Source: a bacterium BMS3Abin14 (GTDB lineage Bacteria; BMS3Abin14). From it: 64,000 nt of DNA. Below the pieces are notes generated by a model. The model had not been told where the DNA came from. It saw only the letters and a list, made by a program, of their open reading frames with translations, and ran no database searches. How positions within the stretch are numbered: the first letter of the stretch is position 1; each line of letters starts with the position of its first letter. Positions 52,234 through 61,189 of the stretch are shown one piece after another. The position numbers and the translations under genes were made by a program. Location: NCBI GenBank assembly GCA_002897695.1, contig BDTG01000043.1:1-64000 (forward strand), read 5' to 3'.

Positions 52234-53604
52234 GTGGGCAGGTTTCTGATAGTGGAAGACCAGGCGGTGCTTCGCAAGGGCATCGTCAAGGTGTTTATTG
52301 CCGATGGTCACAATGTGGACGAGGCGGCAGATGGTGAGACAGCACTTCAATTGCTGTCCCGGTGGAATTACGATGTGGTGATCACGGACCTTAAACTTCC
52401 CGGGATCAGCGGGATGGAGGTCCTGAAGCATTCGAAGGCCAACGCTCCGGCCACCGACGTGTTGATCATGACCGCCTACGGGACCATCGAAACAGCCATC
52501 GAGGCCATGAAACTTGGGGCCTTTGATTTCCTGCAGAAGCCGTTCGGCATACCGGAGCTGGAAATGCGCGTTGAAAAGGCTCTGCAGCAGAGAATGCTGA
52601 AAAACGAGGTGGATTATCTGCGTCATGAGAGGGATATCGTCTACAGGATTGAGGACTTTATCGGGGAGAGCCCGGCCATAAAGAAAGTTTACCGCGATGT
52701 ATCCAGGGTGGCTCCATCCTCAACCAACGTCCTTATCACCGGTGAGACCGGGACCGGAAAAGAACTTATCGCCGGGGCGATCCATTACAACAGCCCAAGG
52801 GCAAAAAACAGCTTTATCAAGGTTAACTGCGCTGCCATCCCGGAAAACCTTCTTGAGAGCGAGCTGTTCGGCCATGAAAAGGGGGCGTTCACAGGTGCTG
52901 TCAACCAGAGAATAGGGCGTTTTGAACAGGCGAACGGCGGGAGTATCCTCCTGGACGAGATCGGGGACATGAGCCCCCTTATTCAGGCCAAGATACTCCG
53001 TGTGATCCAGGACCGGCAGTTTGAAAGGCTCGGAGGCAATGCGGTCATTACGTCGGATGTGAGGATCATAGCGGCTACCAACAAGGACCTCGCCAGGGAG
53101 ATGGAGATAGGTACATTCAGAGAGGATCTGTTTTACCGTTTGAATGTCGTTCACATCCCTCTTCCCTCCCTCAGGGAACGGCAGGGGGATATCCCCCTGC
53201 TCACGGATTTCTTTATCAAGCGCTTTAACGGGGAATTAAAGAGGGATGTCAAGGGTGTCGGTGAGCAGGCCATGAAGACCATGCTCAGCTACACATGGCC
53301 GGGAAACGTCCGGGAGCTGGAAAATGCACTTGAGCGAGCGGTTCTCATGTCTGACGGTGACTATCTGGATGTGTCGGACATTAATATCTCCGCCCCTGTC
53401 ATGCCATTCAGGGATGTTCATACCCCCGGCACCTCCCCGCTCGATCTCAAGGACCTGGAAAAGGAGGCGGTCCTGGAGGCCCTGAGAAAGACTGACTATG
53501 TCCAGAAGGACGCCGCAGAGGTCCTCGGAATCTCAAAGAGGGTCATGCACTACAAAATCCAGCAGTTCGGCATCAAGCATCCCCGATGGATCAAAAACCG
53601 ATAA
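52234..53604 (+). CDS. Sigma-54-dependent response regulator (NtrC family, intact)
   Basis: A 456-residue transcription activator. Receiver with phosphoacceptor Asp52 ([16 protein letters not shown]) and QKPFG; AAA+ domain with Walker A GETGTGKE (Lys176), the sigma-54 contact loop GAFTGA (217-222), Walker B ILLDEIGD (Asp241, Glu242) and the arginine-finger region [11 protein letters not shown]; and a C-terminal Fis-type helix-turn-helix ending [19 protein letters not shown]. All catalytic residues are present, so it should remodel sigma-54 polymerase when phosphorylated by the PAS kinase encoded upstream. The GTG at 52234 has AGGAG 8 bases before it; an earlier frame start would overlap the kinase. 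Confidence 0.94.
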   Translation: MGRFLIVEDQAVLRKGIVKVFIADGHNVDEAADGETALQLLSRWNYDVVITDLKLPGISGMEVLKHSKANAPATDVLIMTAYGTIETAIEAMKLGAFDFLQKPFGIPELEMRVEKALQQRMLKNEVDYLRHERDIVYRIEDFIGESPAIKKVYRDVSRVAPSSTNVLITGETGTGKELIAGAIHYNSPRAKNSFIKVNCAAIPENLLESELFGHEKGAFTGAVNQRIGRFEQANGGSILLDEIGDMSPLIQAKILRVIQDRQFERLGGNAVITSDVRIIAATNKDLAREMEIGTFREDLFYRLNVVHIPLPSLRERQGDIPLLTDFFIKRFNGELKRDVKGVGEQAMKTMLSYTWPGNVRELENALERAVLMSDGDYLDVSDINISAPVMPFRDVHTPGTSPLDLKDLEKEAVLEALRKTDYVQKDAAEVLGISKRVMHYKIQQFGIKHPRWIKNR

Positions 53605-53919
53605 CGAAAGTCCAGAGTCGAAAGTCCAGAGTCCAGAGGGGAAAAGCGGGCAATGCGCTGTAGGCTCTGGGCTATGGGTAAAGAGGTCCAGAAAACAATG
53701 TCCAATGACCAGCGATGTCATTGCGAGGAGCATCGAGGGAAACGAGAGTGACGGTTTACCACGTCGAAGCCACAGGAGCGAAGACGGGCGGCAATCCAGA
53801 AGGCGGAACCTTTATAACATATTGACAACATGACTGCCTAAAAGTTATTACAAAATTGAAACATCTCATGGAATTGTGTGCAGAAATCTGTTCTGCCGGG
53901 GGGCGAGGGGAGTCGGAAG
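53605..53919. other. Repeat-filled gap between the two sigma-54 activator genes
   Basis: No gene is supported. From left to right: AGTCCAG units (53608-53639); the two ends of the TGTCATTGCGAGGAGC ... GGCGGCAATCC element (53715-53797); then ATAACATATTGA (53814-53825) and TGCCTAAAAGTTAT (53835-53848), a pair also found ahead of ndk. No GG-N10-GC sigma-54 promoter is obvious. Confidence 0.6.
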
Positions 53920-55278
53920 TTGGCAATGGTGCTGGTAGTAGAGGATGATCTTGATTTCAGGGAACTTGTGGCTGGAGTTCTGTCGGAAAACGGGTACAGG
54001 GTTGACGAGGCGCCTGACGGTGAGACGGCCCTCCAGCTGATCGGCAATACAAAGTATGACGTCATTATCTGTGACGTAAAGCTCCCGGGGATTTCCGGCA
54101 TGGATGTGCTCCGGGAGGCCAAATCCCAGTCGCCAGACACTGAAGTCCTCATAATGACCAGTTACGGATCAGTGGACAGCGCCGTAAAATCCATGAAGAT
54201 GGGCGGGTTCGATTATCTTCAGAAACCGTTTGGCCTTGCTGAACTTGAGATGAGGGTAGAAAAGGCGGTTCGCCACAGGATGCTCTGCAATGAGGTCTCC
54301 TATCTCAGGCACGAGCGTGACATCATATACCGGTTTGAGGACATCATCGGAAGGAGCCACTCGACCAGGGAGTTCCTGGAGGAGGCTGAACGCGCTGCGA
54401 TGGTGGACGGCCCGGTCCTTCTTTACGGAGAGCCGGGAACCGGTCGAAAACTCATTGCGGGGGCGATCCATTACAACAGCGAACGTCATAGCGGGGGTTT
54501 TGTGCGTGTCAACAGCGCCGGCATGCGGGAAAGATACCTTGCCGGCGACCTCTTCGGCCACGTACGGGGCGCTTTTGACGGCGCCGGCCGCGCCAGGACC
54601 GGGCGTTTCGAACAGGCCAATGACGGCACCATCCTCCTCGAGGAAATCTCCCATGTTTCCCTTGACAACCAGGACCGTATTCTCGAGTTTCTTGAAACCG
54701 GAAAACTCCTTCGGATCGGACACTCGAAGTCCATTTCACTTGACGTCCGCCTTATTGTCACATCAAGCACGGACCTTGGAAAGAAGGTGCGCGAAGGGGG
54801 GTTCCGCGAGGAACTGTATTCATTGATATCTGCCACCACCATTCGGGTTCCCCCATTGAGAAGTCGAAAGGAAGACATTCCCCTCCTTGCCGAATATTTT
54901 TTGAGATCTCTTCCAAAAGAGCTTATGAAACAGGATGTTGTCAGTATCTCCTCCTCAGCTTTCGTGAAGCTCACAGAGTATCCATGGCCCGGGAATATCA
55001 GGGAATTGAAGAACGTTATCGAACGTTCCGTTCTGACCGGCACCGGGGAGATAATTGAGGCGTCGGACATCCAGCTGCCCGATGAGAATGTGGCTTCCTC
55101 AGGATACTCGGGACTGATTCTGAAAGAAATGGAGAAAGCCGCCGTTGTGGACGCACTGAGGAGAGCAAACTTCGTTCAGAAGGACGCCGCAAAGATACTG
55201 GGCATCACAAAAAGGGTGATGCACTACAAGATCCAACAGTTCGGGATCAAGCATCCCCGGTGGATTAAGAACAGATAA
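53920..55278 (+). CDS. NtrC-family paralogue with inactivated ATPase
   Basis: A 452-residue copy of the preceding activator, aligned without gaps over at least the first 260 residues. The receiver is intact (Asp52 in [21 protein letters not shown]). The AAA+ domain keeps its length but has lost key residues: Walker A reads GEPGTGRK (Lys176 to Arg), the sigma-54 loop is GAFDGA (Thr to Asp), Walker B is ILLEEISH (Asp241 to Glu) and the arginine-finger segment is FREELYSLISA. The DNA-binding end is identical to the active copy over [19 protein letters not shown]. It should bind the same sites and respond to phosphorylation but not activate sigma-54, so it is a candidate antagonist. The TTG at 53920 (GGGGAG 7 bases upstream) or the ATG at 53926 is the start. 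Confidence 0.85.
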   Translation: MAMVLVVEDDLDFRELVAGVLSENGYRVDEAPDGETALQLIGNTKYDVIICDVKLPGISGMDVLREAKSQSPDTEVLIMTSYGSVDSAVKSMKMGGFDYLQKPFGLAELEMRVEKAVRHRMLCNEVSYLRHERDIIYRFEDIIGRSHSTREFLEEAERAAMVDGPVLLYGEPGTGRKLIAGAIHYNSERHSGGFVRVNSAGMRERYLAGDLFGHVRGAFDGAGRARTGRFEQANDGTILLEEISHVSLDNQDRILEFLETGKLLRIGHSKSISLDVRLIVTSSTDLGKKVREGGFREELYSLISATTIRVPPLRSRKEDIPLLAEYFLRSLPKELMKQDVVSISSSAFVKLTEYPWPGNIRELKNVIERSVLTGTGEIIEASDIQLPDENVASSGYSGLILKEMEKAAVVDALRRANFVQKDAAKILGITKRVMHYKIQQFGIKHPRWIKNR

Positions 55279-55329
55279 AGAAAGTCCAGAACTGTTCTTC
55301 CCCTCTGGACTCTTAATCAGGAGGTTAAA

Positions 55330-56637
55330 ATGCACATTACAGTTATCGGAACCGGGTACGTCGGGCTGGTGACAGGAACCTGTTTCGCCGAGTTCGGGGT
55401 TGATGTTACCTGCGTGGACAACGATCCGGAGAAGGTCTCCATGCTCAAGAAAGGCAAGATCCCCATTTACGAGCCCGGGCTCGAGGAGATGGTGAGGAAA
55501 AATACTGATGAGGGGAGGCTGCACTTTTCCACCAATATCGTTGATGGAATTGAAGAATCCCTGGTTATCTTCATCGCTGTCGGAACGCCACCCCGGGAGG
55601 ATGGAAGCGCCGATCTGACCTATGTGGAGGATGTGGCCGGCAGCATCGGGAAGAACATGAACGATTACAAGGTGATCGTTACCAAGAGCACAGTTCCGGT
55701 GGGAACAGGAGAGAGGATTCGGGAGATCATTTCCGGCTACAGGCCGGACAACGATTTTGATGTCGCCTCGAACCCGGAATTCCTGCGGGAGGGATCAGCT
55801 ATCGAGGATTTCATGCGGCCTGACCGTATCGTTATCGGGGCGGAAAGTTCCCAGGCCAAGGCCATTCTCAAGGACCTGTACAAGCCCCTGTATCTCATCG
55901 AAACGCCCTTTGTGATAACCAACGTCGTTACGGCCGAACTTATAAAATACGCCTCCAACGCCTTTCTGGCCACCAAGATCTCCTTTATTAACGAGATGGG
56001 AAATATCTGCGAGGCCATTGGAGGCGATGTCAACGTTATTGCCAGAGCCATGGGGCTTGATGGACGGATCGGCCCGAAATTTCTTCATGCCGGACCGGGC
56101 TACGGGGGGTCCTGCTTTCCCAAGGACACCAGCGCCCTGACGCGGATCGCCAGGGAGGTGGGAGAGCCGACCGGAATCGTGGAATCGGTGATCAGGGTCA
56201 ATGAGAAGCAGAAGATGAGAGCATTTGAGAAAGTCCTGCATGCCTCCGGCGGCTCGCTCATGGGAAAAACGGTCGCCCTTCTCGGCCTGGCGTTCAAACC
56301 CAATACCGACGATTTTCGGGATGCCCCCGCCGAGGTAATTATTCGGGGGATCACAGGTGGAGGCGGGAACGTGAAAGCATACGATCCCGCGGCCATGGGA
56401 CAGGCAAGGGATGTCCTCGGCGACGATGGGATAAAATACTGCAAAAATGCCTATGATGCCGTTGAGGATGCCGATGTGATGGTAATCGTCACCGAGTGGA
56501 ATCAATTTCGTCTCCTGAACCTGGCCAGGTGCATGGAACTTATGAAGGAGCCTGTCCTCGTTGATCTCCGAAATGTCTGCGACCCGAATCTCACACGGGA
56601 GATGGGGTTTAAATACATATCCGTTGGAAGACCGTAA
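55330..56637 (+). CDS. ugd: UDP-glucose 6-dehydrogenase
   Basis: A 435-residue NAD enzyme that oxidises UDP-glucose twice to UDP-glucuronate. The Rossmann motif is VIGTGYVGLVTGTCFAEFG, then VGTPPREDGSADL and TKSTVPVGTG, the catalytic cysteine is Cys262 in GPGYGGSCFPKD, and the C-terminal domain has GLAFKPNTDDFRDAPA. The AGGAGG ribosome site is 5 bases from the ATG. Just upstream AGTCCAGA (55283-55290) and TCTGGACT (55304-55311) form a small inverted repeat. Its product feeds the UDP-glucuronate epimerase encoded 5 bases downstream. Confidence 0.97.
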   Translation: MHITVIGTGYVGLVTGTCFAEFGVDVTCVDNDPEKVSMLKKGKIPIYEPGLEEMVRKNTDEGRLHFSTNIVDGIEESLVIFIAVGTPPREDGSADLTYVEDVAGSIGKNMNDYKVIVTKSTVPVGTGERIREIISGYRPDNDFDVASNPEFLREGSAIEDFMRPDRIVIGAESSQAKAILKDLYKPLYLIETPFVITNVVTAELIKYASNAFLATKISFINEMGNICEAIGGDVNVIARAMGLDGRIGPKFLHAGPGYGGSCFPKDTSALTRIAREVGEPTGIVESVIRVNEKQKMRAFEKVLHASGGSLMGKTVALLGLAFKPNTDDFRDAPAEVIIRGITGGGGNVKAYDPAAMGQARDVLGDDGIKYCKNAYDAVEDADVMVIVTEWNQFRLLNLARCMELMKEPVLVDLRNVCDPNLTREMGFKYISVGRP

Positions 56638-56642
56638 CCACC

Positions 56643-57626
56643 GTGGAAATACAGGCAAAAGACCCCGCTTCGGGGAGAATTGCACCCGGTAAGGTCCTCG
56701 TGACGGGCGGAGCGGGATTTATCGGATCCCATCTGTGTGAGAGACTGCTGGAGCTTGGCTGTGAGGTGGTATGCCTGGACAATTTCAACGATTTTTACGA
56801 CCCGGCCATTAAGAGGCATAATATTGCCGGTCTGTTGGCGAATCCGGGTTTTTCCCTCCATGAGGGGGACATAAGGGATGTGACCCTTGTGAATACACTT
56901 TTCGAAGGGGAAAGGCCGGAAGCTGTGGCCCACCTCGCCGCCATGGCCGGGGTCAGGCCCTCCATCGAGGAACCGGTTCTCTATTACGATGTCAACGTGA
57001 CCGGGACTGCAGTCGTACTGGAGGCCGCAAGGAAGCAAGGGGCTTCCAATTTTATCTTCGGATCCTCTTCCTCGGTGTACGGGAGCCAGGAAAAGACACC
57101 CTTTAGTGAAAAGGACCCCGTGAGCCGTCCTATCAGCCCTTACGCGGCATCCAAGGCGGCGGGAGAGCTTCTGTGCCACACCTGCCATCACCTTTTCGGT
57201 ATGCCCATAACCTGTCTCCGCTTTTTCACCGTTTACGGGCCGAGGCAGAGGCCCGAGATGGCAATCCACCTTTTTGCGAAACTCATTAGAGACGGAAAAG
57301 CTGTTACCGTGTATGGTGATGGTCACAGCCGGAGGGATTATACATTCGTCGAGGATATTATTGACGGAATTGTGAGATCGCTTGAAAGGCCCCATGGATA
57401 CGAGATCTTCAATCTCGGCGAGTCCAGGACCGTTGAGCTGCTTGAGTTGATCGGGTTGATCGAGAAGGGGGTCGGCCGCAAGGCAATTCTGAGGATGCTT
57501 CCGGTTCAGCCAGGTGATGTCCCTGTCACTTTCGCGGATATTGACCATGCCCGTTCTTCTCTGGGCTACAACCCCTCCACACCCATTGAGGAGGGAATCG
57601 AGAGATTCATCGAGTGGTTTTCTTGA
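56643..57626 (+). CDS. UDP-glucuronate 4-epimerase-like NAD-dependent epimerase
   Basis: A 327-residue extended short-chain dehydrogenase. The NAD motif is VTGGAGFIGSHLCERLLELG, followed by LDNFNDFYDPAIKRHNI, a segment typical of UDP-glucuronate 4-epimerases, AAMAGVRPSIEEP, the catalytic serine region SSSSVYG and the Tyr-Lys pair in SPYAASKAAGELL, then RFFTVYGPRQRPEMAI. It probably converts UDP-glucuronate from the neighbouring ugd product to UDP-galacturonate for a surface polysaccharide. It starts with GTG at 56643, 5 bases after ugd. Confidence 0.92.
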   Translation: MEIQAKDPASGRIAPGKVLVTGGAGFIGSHLCERLLELGCEVVCLDNFNDFYDPAIKRHNIAGLLANPGFSLHEGDIRDVTLVNTLFEGERPEAVAHLAAMAGVRPSIEEPVLYYDVNVTGTAVVLEAARKQGASNFIFGSSSSVYGSQEKTPFSEKDPVSRPISPYAASKAAGELLCHTCHHLFGMPITCLRFFTVYGPRQRPEMAIHLFAKLIRDGKAVTVYGDGHSRRDYTFVEDIIDGIVRSLERPHGYEIFNLGESRTVELLELIGLIEKGVGRKAILRMLPVQPGDVPVTFADIDHARSSLGYNPSTPIEEGIERFIEWFS

Positions 57627-57627
57627 G

Positions 57628-57660
57628 AAAGCCACGAATGGATTTTTTATGACCCTATCA
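57628..57660. repeat. Copy of the AAAAAGTC hairpin repeat family
   Basis: GAAAGCCACGAATGG then ATTTTTTATGACCCTATCAA, the right half of the family with a short remaining left arm. It directly follows the epimerase stop and may act as its transcript end. Confidence 0.55.
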
Positions 57661-57680
57661 AGACAAAAGGGAGTCGAGCC

Positions 57681-57959
57681 ATGTCATTCGATCGAAAAAA
57701 CATATTGAAAGAGGCGAAATCCAAGGTCTTTGTTATTACGGAGCATTATGAATTCATAGGGCTGCTTCATCTCGTCAACATTGACCGGAGGGAAAGCGAC
57801 GTCCTGAATGACGAAAAACCGTTCATCCACCTCACGGATGTCGAGGTCAGGGTCAAGGCTACAGGCAAGAGCAGCCAGGTGCCTTTCGTGGCCATCAACA
57901 AAAGAAACGTCATCTGTGTTATCCCGTTTGAGTCAAGCAAAAGTACCCAGAAAGAGTAG
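57681..57959 (+). CDS. Hypothetical protein (possibly DUF6812-like)
   Basis: A 92-residue protein with no signal peptide or membrane helix. It shows HYEFIGLLHLVNIDRRESD, LNDEKPFIHLTDVEVRV and VPFVAINKRNVICVIPFE, a beta-rich pattern like small domains that I remember under DUF6812; this assignment is tentative. No catalytic motif is visible. It has no close ribosome site other than GAG, and precedes the PHP gene by only 7 bases, so both are likely on one transcript. Confidence 0.7.
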   Translation: MSFDRKNILKEAKSKVFVITEHYEFIGLLHLVNIDRRESDVLNDEKPFIHLTDVEVRVKATGKSSQVPFVAINKRNVICVIPFESSKSTQKE

Positions 57960-57966
57960 CACGGGA

Positions 57967-58629
57967 ATGATAGACCTGCACGCCCACACCTTTGCCAGCG
58001 ACGGTGAACTTCTACACTCGGAGCTCATCCGACGGGCCATTTCGGCCGGGTATCGGGCCATCGGTATTACGGACCATGCTGATGAAACGAATTTGGAAGA
58101 GCTTGTGAGCCGGGCTGTCAGGGCATCGGACGCGTGGAAGGGCACAGCAAAGCTCCAGGTCGTTCCAGGTGTGGAGATTACCCACGTTCCCCCTGAAAGA
58201 ATCCCCGGGTTAGCCGCAAGAGCCAGGGAATTGGGCGCGCTTCTGGTAGTAGTGCACGGAGAGACCATAACGGAGCCCGTTACTCCGGGAACCAACGCGG
58301 CCGCGGCCGGATGCCGGGATGTAGACATTCTGGCCCATCCCGGCCTTATTTCCAGGACAGATGCCGCACTGGCTGCTGAAAATGGGGTTTTCCTGGAGAT
58401 TACCGCCAGACCGGGCCACTCTGCCGCCAATGGCCACGTGGCTGCTGTCGGAAGGGCCTCCGGGGCGCCTCTCGTTCTGAATACGGATACCCATGCTCCC
58501 GGCGATCTCATCAGCCTGGACATGGCTGCAATAATTCTGGAGGCGGCGGGACTCGATTCCAGTGAGGGAGAAACCGTTATCCGGAATGCCGGCCGCCTTC
58601 TGAGCGCCATCATGGCGCACGGACGGTAA
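57967..58629 (+). CDS. PHP-domain phosphoesterase (histidinol-phosphatase-like)
   Basis: A 220-residue metal-dependent hydrolase. The PHP motifs are in order: DLHAHTFASDGE (motif I, HxH), GITDHAD (II), VVPGVEITHVPPE (glutamate, III), VVHGET, DILAHPG and LNTDTHAPGD (IV). The protein is short and resembles histidinol-phosphate phosphatase HisK-like and other stand-alone PHP proteins whose substrates are often unknown; no his genes are near. The ATG at 57967 is chosen because it begins the domain exactly and sits just after the previous stop; a longer frame upstream overlaps the hypothetical gene. Confidence 0.85.
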   Translation: MIDLHAHTFASDGELLHSELIRRAISAGYRAIGITDHADETNLEELVSRAVRASDAWKGTAKLQVVPGVEITHVPPERIPGLAARARELGALLVVVHGETITEPVTPGTNAAAAGCRDVDILAHPGLISRTDAALAAENGVFLEITARPGHSAANGHVAAVGRASGAPLVLNTDTHAPGDLISLDMAAIILEAAGLDSSEGETVIRNAGRLLSAIMAHGR

Positions 58630-58697
58630 CTCCAGCATGGATCAGTTGCAATAACATAAAATTTTCAGTTCTATCAAAATAATACGGAGGATAGTTA

Positions 58698-59429
58698 ATG
58701 GGTTACGTTAAAAAAAGAATCCGAAAGAGGAAGACCACCGATCCTGACGAGTTTGTCTCATTCTATCAGCGGATACTGGACCGGACTCGGGACAATCTCA
58801 ACCTTGTCCTGTACTCCGGCACAGCCATCGTCCTGGTGGTTTTTGTCGTTTTCGGCCTTATGTGGAACAGGGCAAACAGGGATAAAGCCGCAGGCGAGGC
58901 GCTTGGCGCTGCTGTTTTAAACTATCAGTCTCAGACATTTGAGAATGGAACGACAGATGCCCAGACGGTAAAAGATGTGCTGAGGCAATCCTTGAAGTCC
59001 TTCAGGAAGGTGTCATCCACGTATCCGGGAACACTTCAGGGAAATTCCGCAACCCTCTACGCTTCCAACATACTTGTCCGCATGGGCAGCTACAATGAAG
59101 CGGCCGCGGTGTTGGAAGATCTCATTTCCAGAGAGCCGGATTTTGCCGAAAAACTTCGCGTGTCATATCTGCTCGGGCGTGCATACGAGGGTGGCGGAAA
59201 CTACGAAAAGGCCCTCTCCGTCTATGGAAACCTGCTGGAAAACAGCGGCGTTGAGATGCGTCCTGTCCTCATGATGGACCGTGCCAGATGCTTTGAACTC
59301 AAAGGTGACAGGGACAAGGCAGCCGAAACATACCGCAATGTCATTCAGGATTTCTCCGACAGCGTTATAGGGCTTAAGGCAAAATCCGAACTGGCCCTTC
59401 TGGGTGAATCCACAGAAGAATCCCCTTGA
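58698..59429 (+). CDS. Membrane-anchored TPR protein (YfgM-like)
   Basis: A 243-residue inner-membrane protein: a basic cytoplasmic N-terminus (about 1-36), one membrane helix (about 37-57, LVLYSGTAIVLVVFVVFGLM), then periplasmic TPR-type repeats (ATLYASNILVRMGSYNEAAA; RVSYLLGRAYEGGGNYEKAL; MDRARCFELKGDRDKAAETY). It resembles YfgM/ancillary SecYEG-translocon proteins that hold newly exported proteins, but the function here is not certain. The ribosome site is CGGAGG. Its stop overlaps the TTG start of iorA (TTGA), so it is transcribed with the ior genes. Confidence 0.8.
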   Translation: MGYVKKRIRKRKTTDPDEFVSFYQRILDRTRDNLNLVLYSGTAIVLVVFVVFGLMWNRANRDKAAGEALGAAVLNYQSQTFENGTTDAQTVKDVLRQSLKSFRKVSSTYPGTLQGNSATLYASNILVRMGSYNEAAAVLEDLISREPDFAEKLRVSYLLGRAYEGGGNYEKALSVYGNLLENSGVEMRPVLMMDRARCFELKGDRDKAAETYRNVIQDFSDSVIGLKAKSELALLGESTEESP

Positions 59430-61189
59430 GACGTATTCTTTCCGGCAACGAAGCCATTGCCCAGGGCGCCCTGGATGCAGGGGTTTCCCTCGCATCTGGA
59501 TACCCTGGCACACCGAGCACGGAGATTCTGGAGAACATCTCCAGGCTCGGTGGGGTGAGGGCCATTTGGGCCCCAAACGAAAAGATTGCCGTGGAACTGG
59601 CCAGCGGTGTTTCCTACGCCGGGCACCGGACACTTGCCGCCATGAAACATGTTGGCGTCAATGTGGCCGCAGATCCTCTTTTTACCATTGCCTATACTGG
59701 GATCAGGGGAGGTTTCGTCGTCGTCACGGCTGACGACCCGTCCCTTCACAGTTCCCAGAATGAGCAGGATAATCGCCGGTATGCCTCATTTACCTGCATC
59801 CCGATGCTCGAGCCTTCCAACAGCCAGGAGGCCCTCGATTTTACCAGGGAGGCGTTCGTTTTAAGCGAGAGATTTGACCTTCCTTTTTTCCTCAGGACCA
59901 CTACGAGGATCTCCCATGGAAAATCAATCGTCGAGGTCTCAAAGTGGGAAGAGAGTGGGGAACGACCTGTTCCCGGACTGGTAAAAGACCCGGCCAAGTA
60001 CGTAATGGTCCCCGCCAACGCCAGGGCAAGGCACAGGGACCTGTTCGAGCGGGTCGCGCGCGTGGCCGCCTTTTCCGAAACATTCCCCTTTAACAGGGTC
60101 GAGTCGGCGGATTCCGCCCTGGGAATAATTACCTCGGGCGCAAGCTACAATTATGTCAGGGATGCGTTTCCCAACGCCTCCATATTGAAGCTTGGACTGG
60201 TGTTCCCTCTGCCGACGCGCATGATCCTGGAATTTGCCGAAAATTGCGAGAGGCTCATCGTGGTCGAGGAGTTGGAGCCCCACATCGAGGAGTGGGTCAG
60301 GGGGCTTGGTATAAAAGTTGAGGGGAAATCCATTATCAGCCGCCTCGGGGAACTTGATTCGGGTATTGTCCGACGGGCCATTGAGGGGCGCGGTGAGGAC
60401 CCTGTTGTACCGGCCCATGAACCGGAGGTTGTACCCGTCAGGCCCCCCGTCATGTGTATCGGATGCCCTCACAGGGGGATATTTCACCTCCTTTCCCGGA
60501 AGAAAATTTTTGTGGCGGGTGATATCGGATGCTACACGCTTGCCGTGACTCCACCACTGTCAGCCATTCACACCACCGTCTGCATGGGCGCAGGAATCAA
60601 CCAGGCGGCCGGAATGGAGGCTGTTCTTCCGGATCAGCACGGCAAAGTGGTGGCGGTCATCGGCGATTCGACCTTCCTGCACAGCGGCATGGGGGGTGTT
60701 TTGAACATGGCCTTCAACCGCATCCCCGCGACTGTCCTCATCCTTGACAACTTCACCACGGCCATGACAGGCCGTCAGAACCACCCCGGGAGCGGCTTTG
60801 ACATGAAGGGCAACCGTACCCGGCAGGTGAACTGGGATACCCTGTTGCGGGGGTTGGGTATCGAACACATAAGGATCGTTGACGCATACGACCTGGAGGA
60901 GATCGATGCGGCGCTGATGGAGGAGATGAACAGGGATGCGCCGTCGGTTATCGTCGTTCAGGGCGCCTGCATGCTGCTGAAGAACCAGCCGGTCAAAAGG
61001 GAGCCGCCCTATGAGATCTACGAGGATAAGTGTACCGACTGCGGCATATGCCTGCGTATCGGCTGCCCGGCCATTTCGAGGAAGGACGGCTTGCCCGGTG
61101 AAAAACCGGTCATTGATCCCAGGGAGTGCACGGGCTGCAGCCTCTGTTTCCAGGTTTGCCGCTTCGAGGCTATCGGGGTGCTGAAATGA
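59426..61189 (+). CDS. iorA: Indolepyruvate:ferredoxin oxidoreductase, alpha subunit
   Basis: A 587-residue oxygen-sensitive enzyme subunit that oxidatively decarboxylates aryl 2-oxoacids (from tryptophan, phenylalanine or tyrosine) to the acyl-CoA and reduces ferredoxin. The pyrimidine-binding start is GNEAIAQGALDAGVSLASGYPGTP, the thiamine-diphosphate site is GDSTFLHSGMGGVLNM, and two 4Fe-4S ferredoxin motifs lie at the C-terminus (CTDCGICLRIGC and CTGCSLCFQVC; the first has one-residue irregular spacing before its last cysteine). The start is a TTG overlapping the preceding stop. It is followed directly by iorB. Confidence 0.95.
   Translation: MRRILSGNEAIAQGALDAGVSLASGYPGTPSTEILENISRLGGVRAIWAPNEKIAVELASGVSYAGHRTLAAMKHVGVNVAADPLFTIAYTGIRGGFVVVTADDPSLHSSQNEQDNRRYASFTCIPMLEPSNSQEALDFTREAFVLSERFDLPFFLRTTTRISHGKSIVEVSKWEESGERPVPGLVKDPAKYVMVPANARARHRDLFERVARVAAFSETFPFNRVESADSALGIITSGASYNYVRDAFPNASILKLGLVFPLPTRMILEFAENCERLIVVEELEPHIEEWVRGLGIKVEGKSIISRLGELDSGIVRRAIEGRGEDPVVPAHEPEVVPVRPPVMCIGCPHRGIFHLLSRKKIFVAGDIGCYTLAVTPPLSAIHTTVCMGAGINQAAGMEAVLPDQHGKVVAVIGDSTFLHSGMGGVLNMAFNRIPATVLILDNFTTAMTGRQNHPGSGFDMKGNRTRQVNWDTLLRGLGIEHIRIVDAYDLEEIDAALMEEMNRDAPSVIVVQGACMLLKNQPVKREPPYEIYEDKCTDCGICLRIGCPAISRKDGLPGEKPVIDPRECTGCSLCFQVCRFEAIGVLK

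Noticed and set aside
54300-54826. Open frames overlapping the inactive activator in other frames
   Set aside because: They are shadows of the real frame, which aligns end to end with the intact paralogue.
56502-57635. 377-codon open frame antisense to the UDP-glucuronate epimerase
   Set aside because: Overlaps two well supported genes and has no motif.
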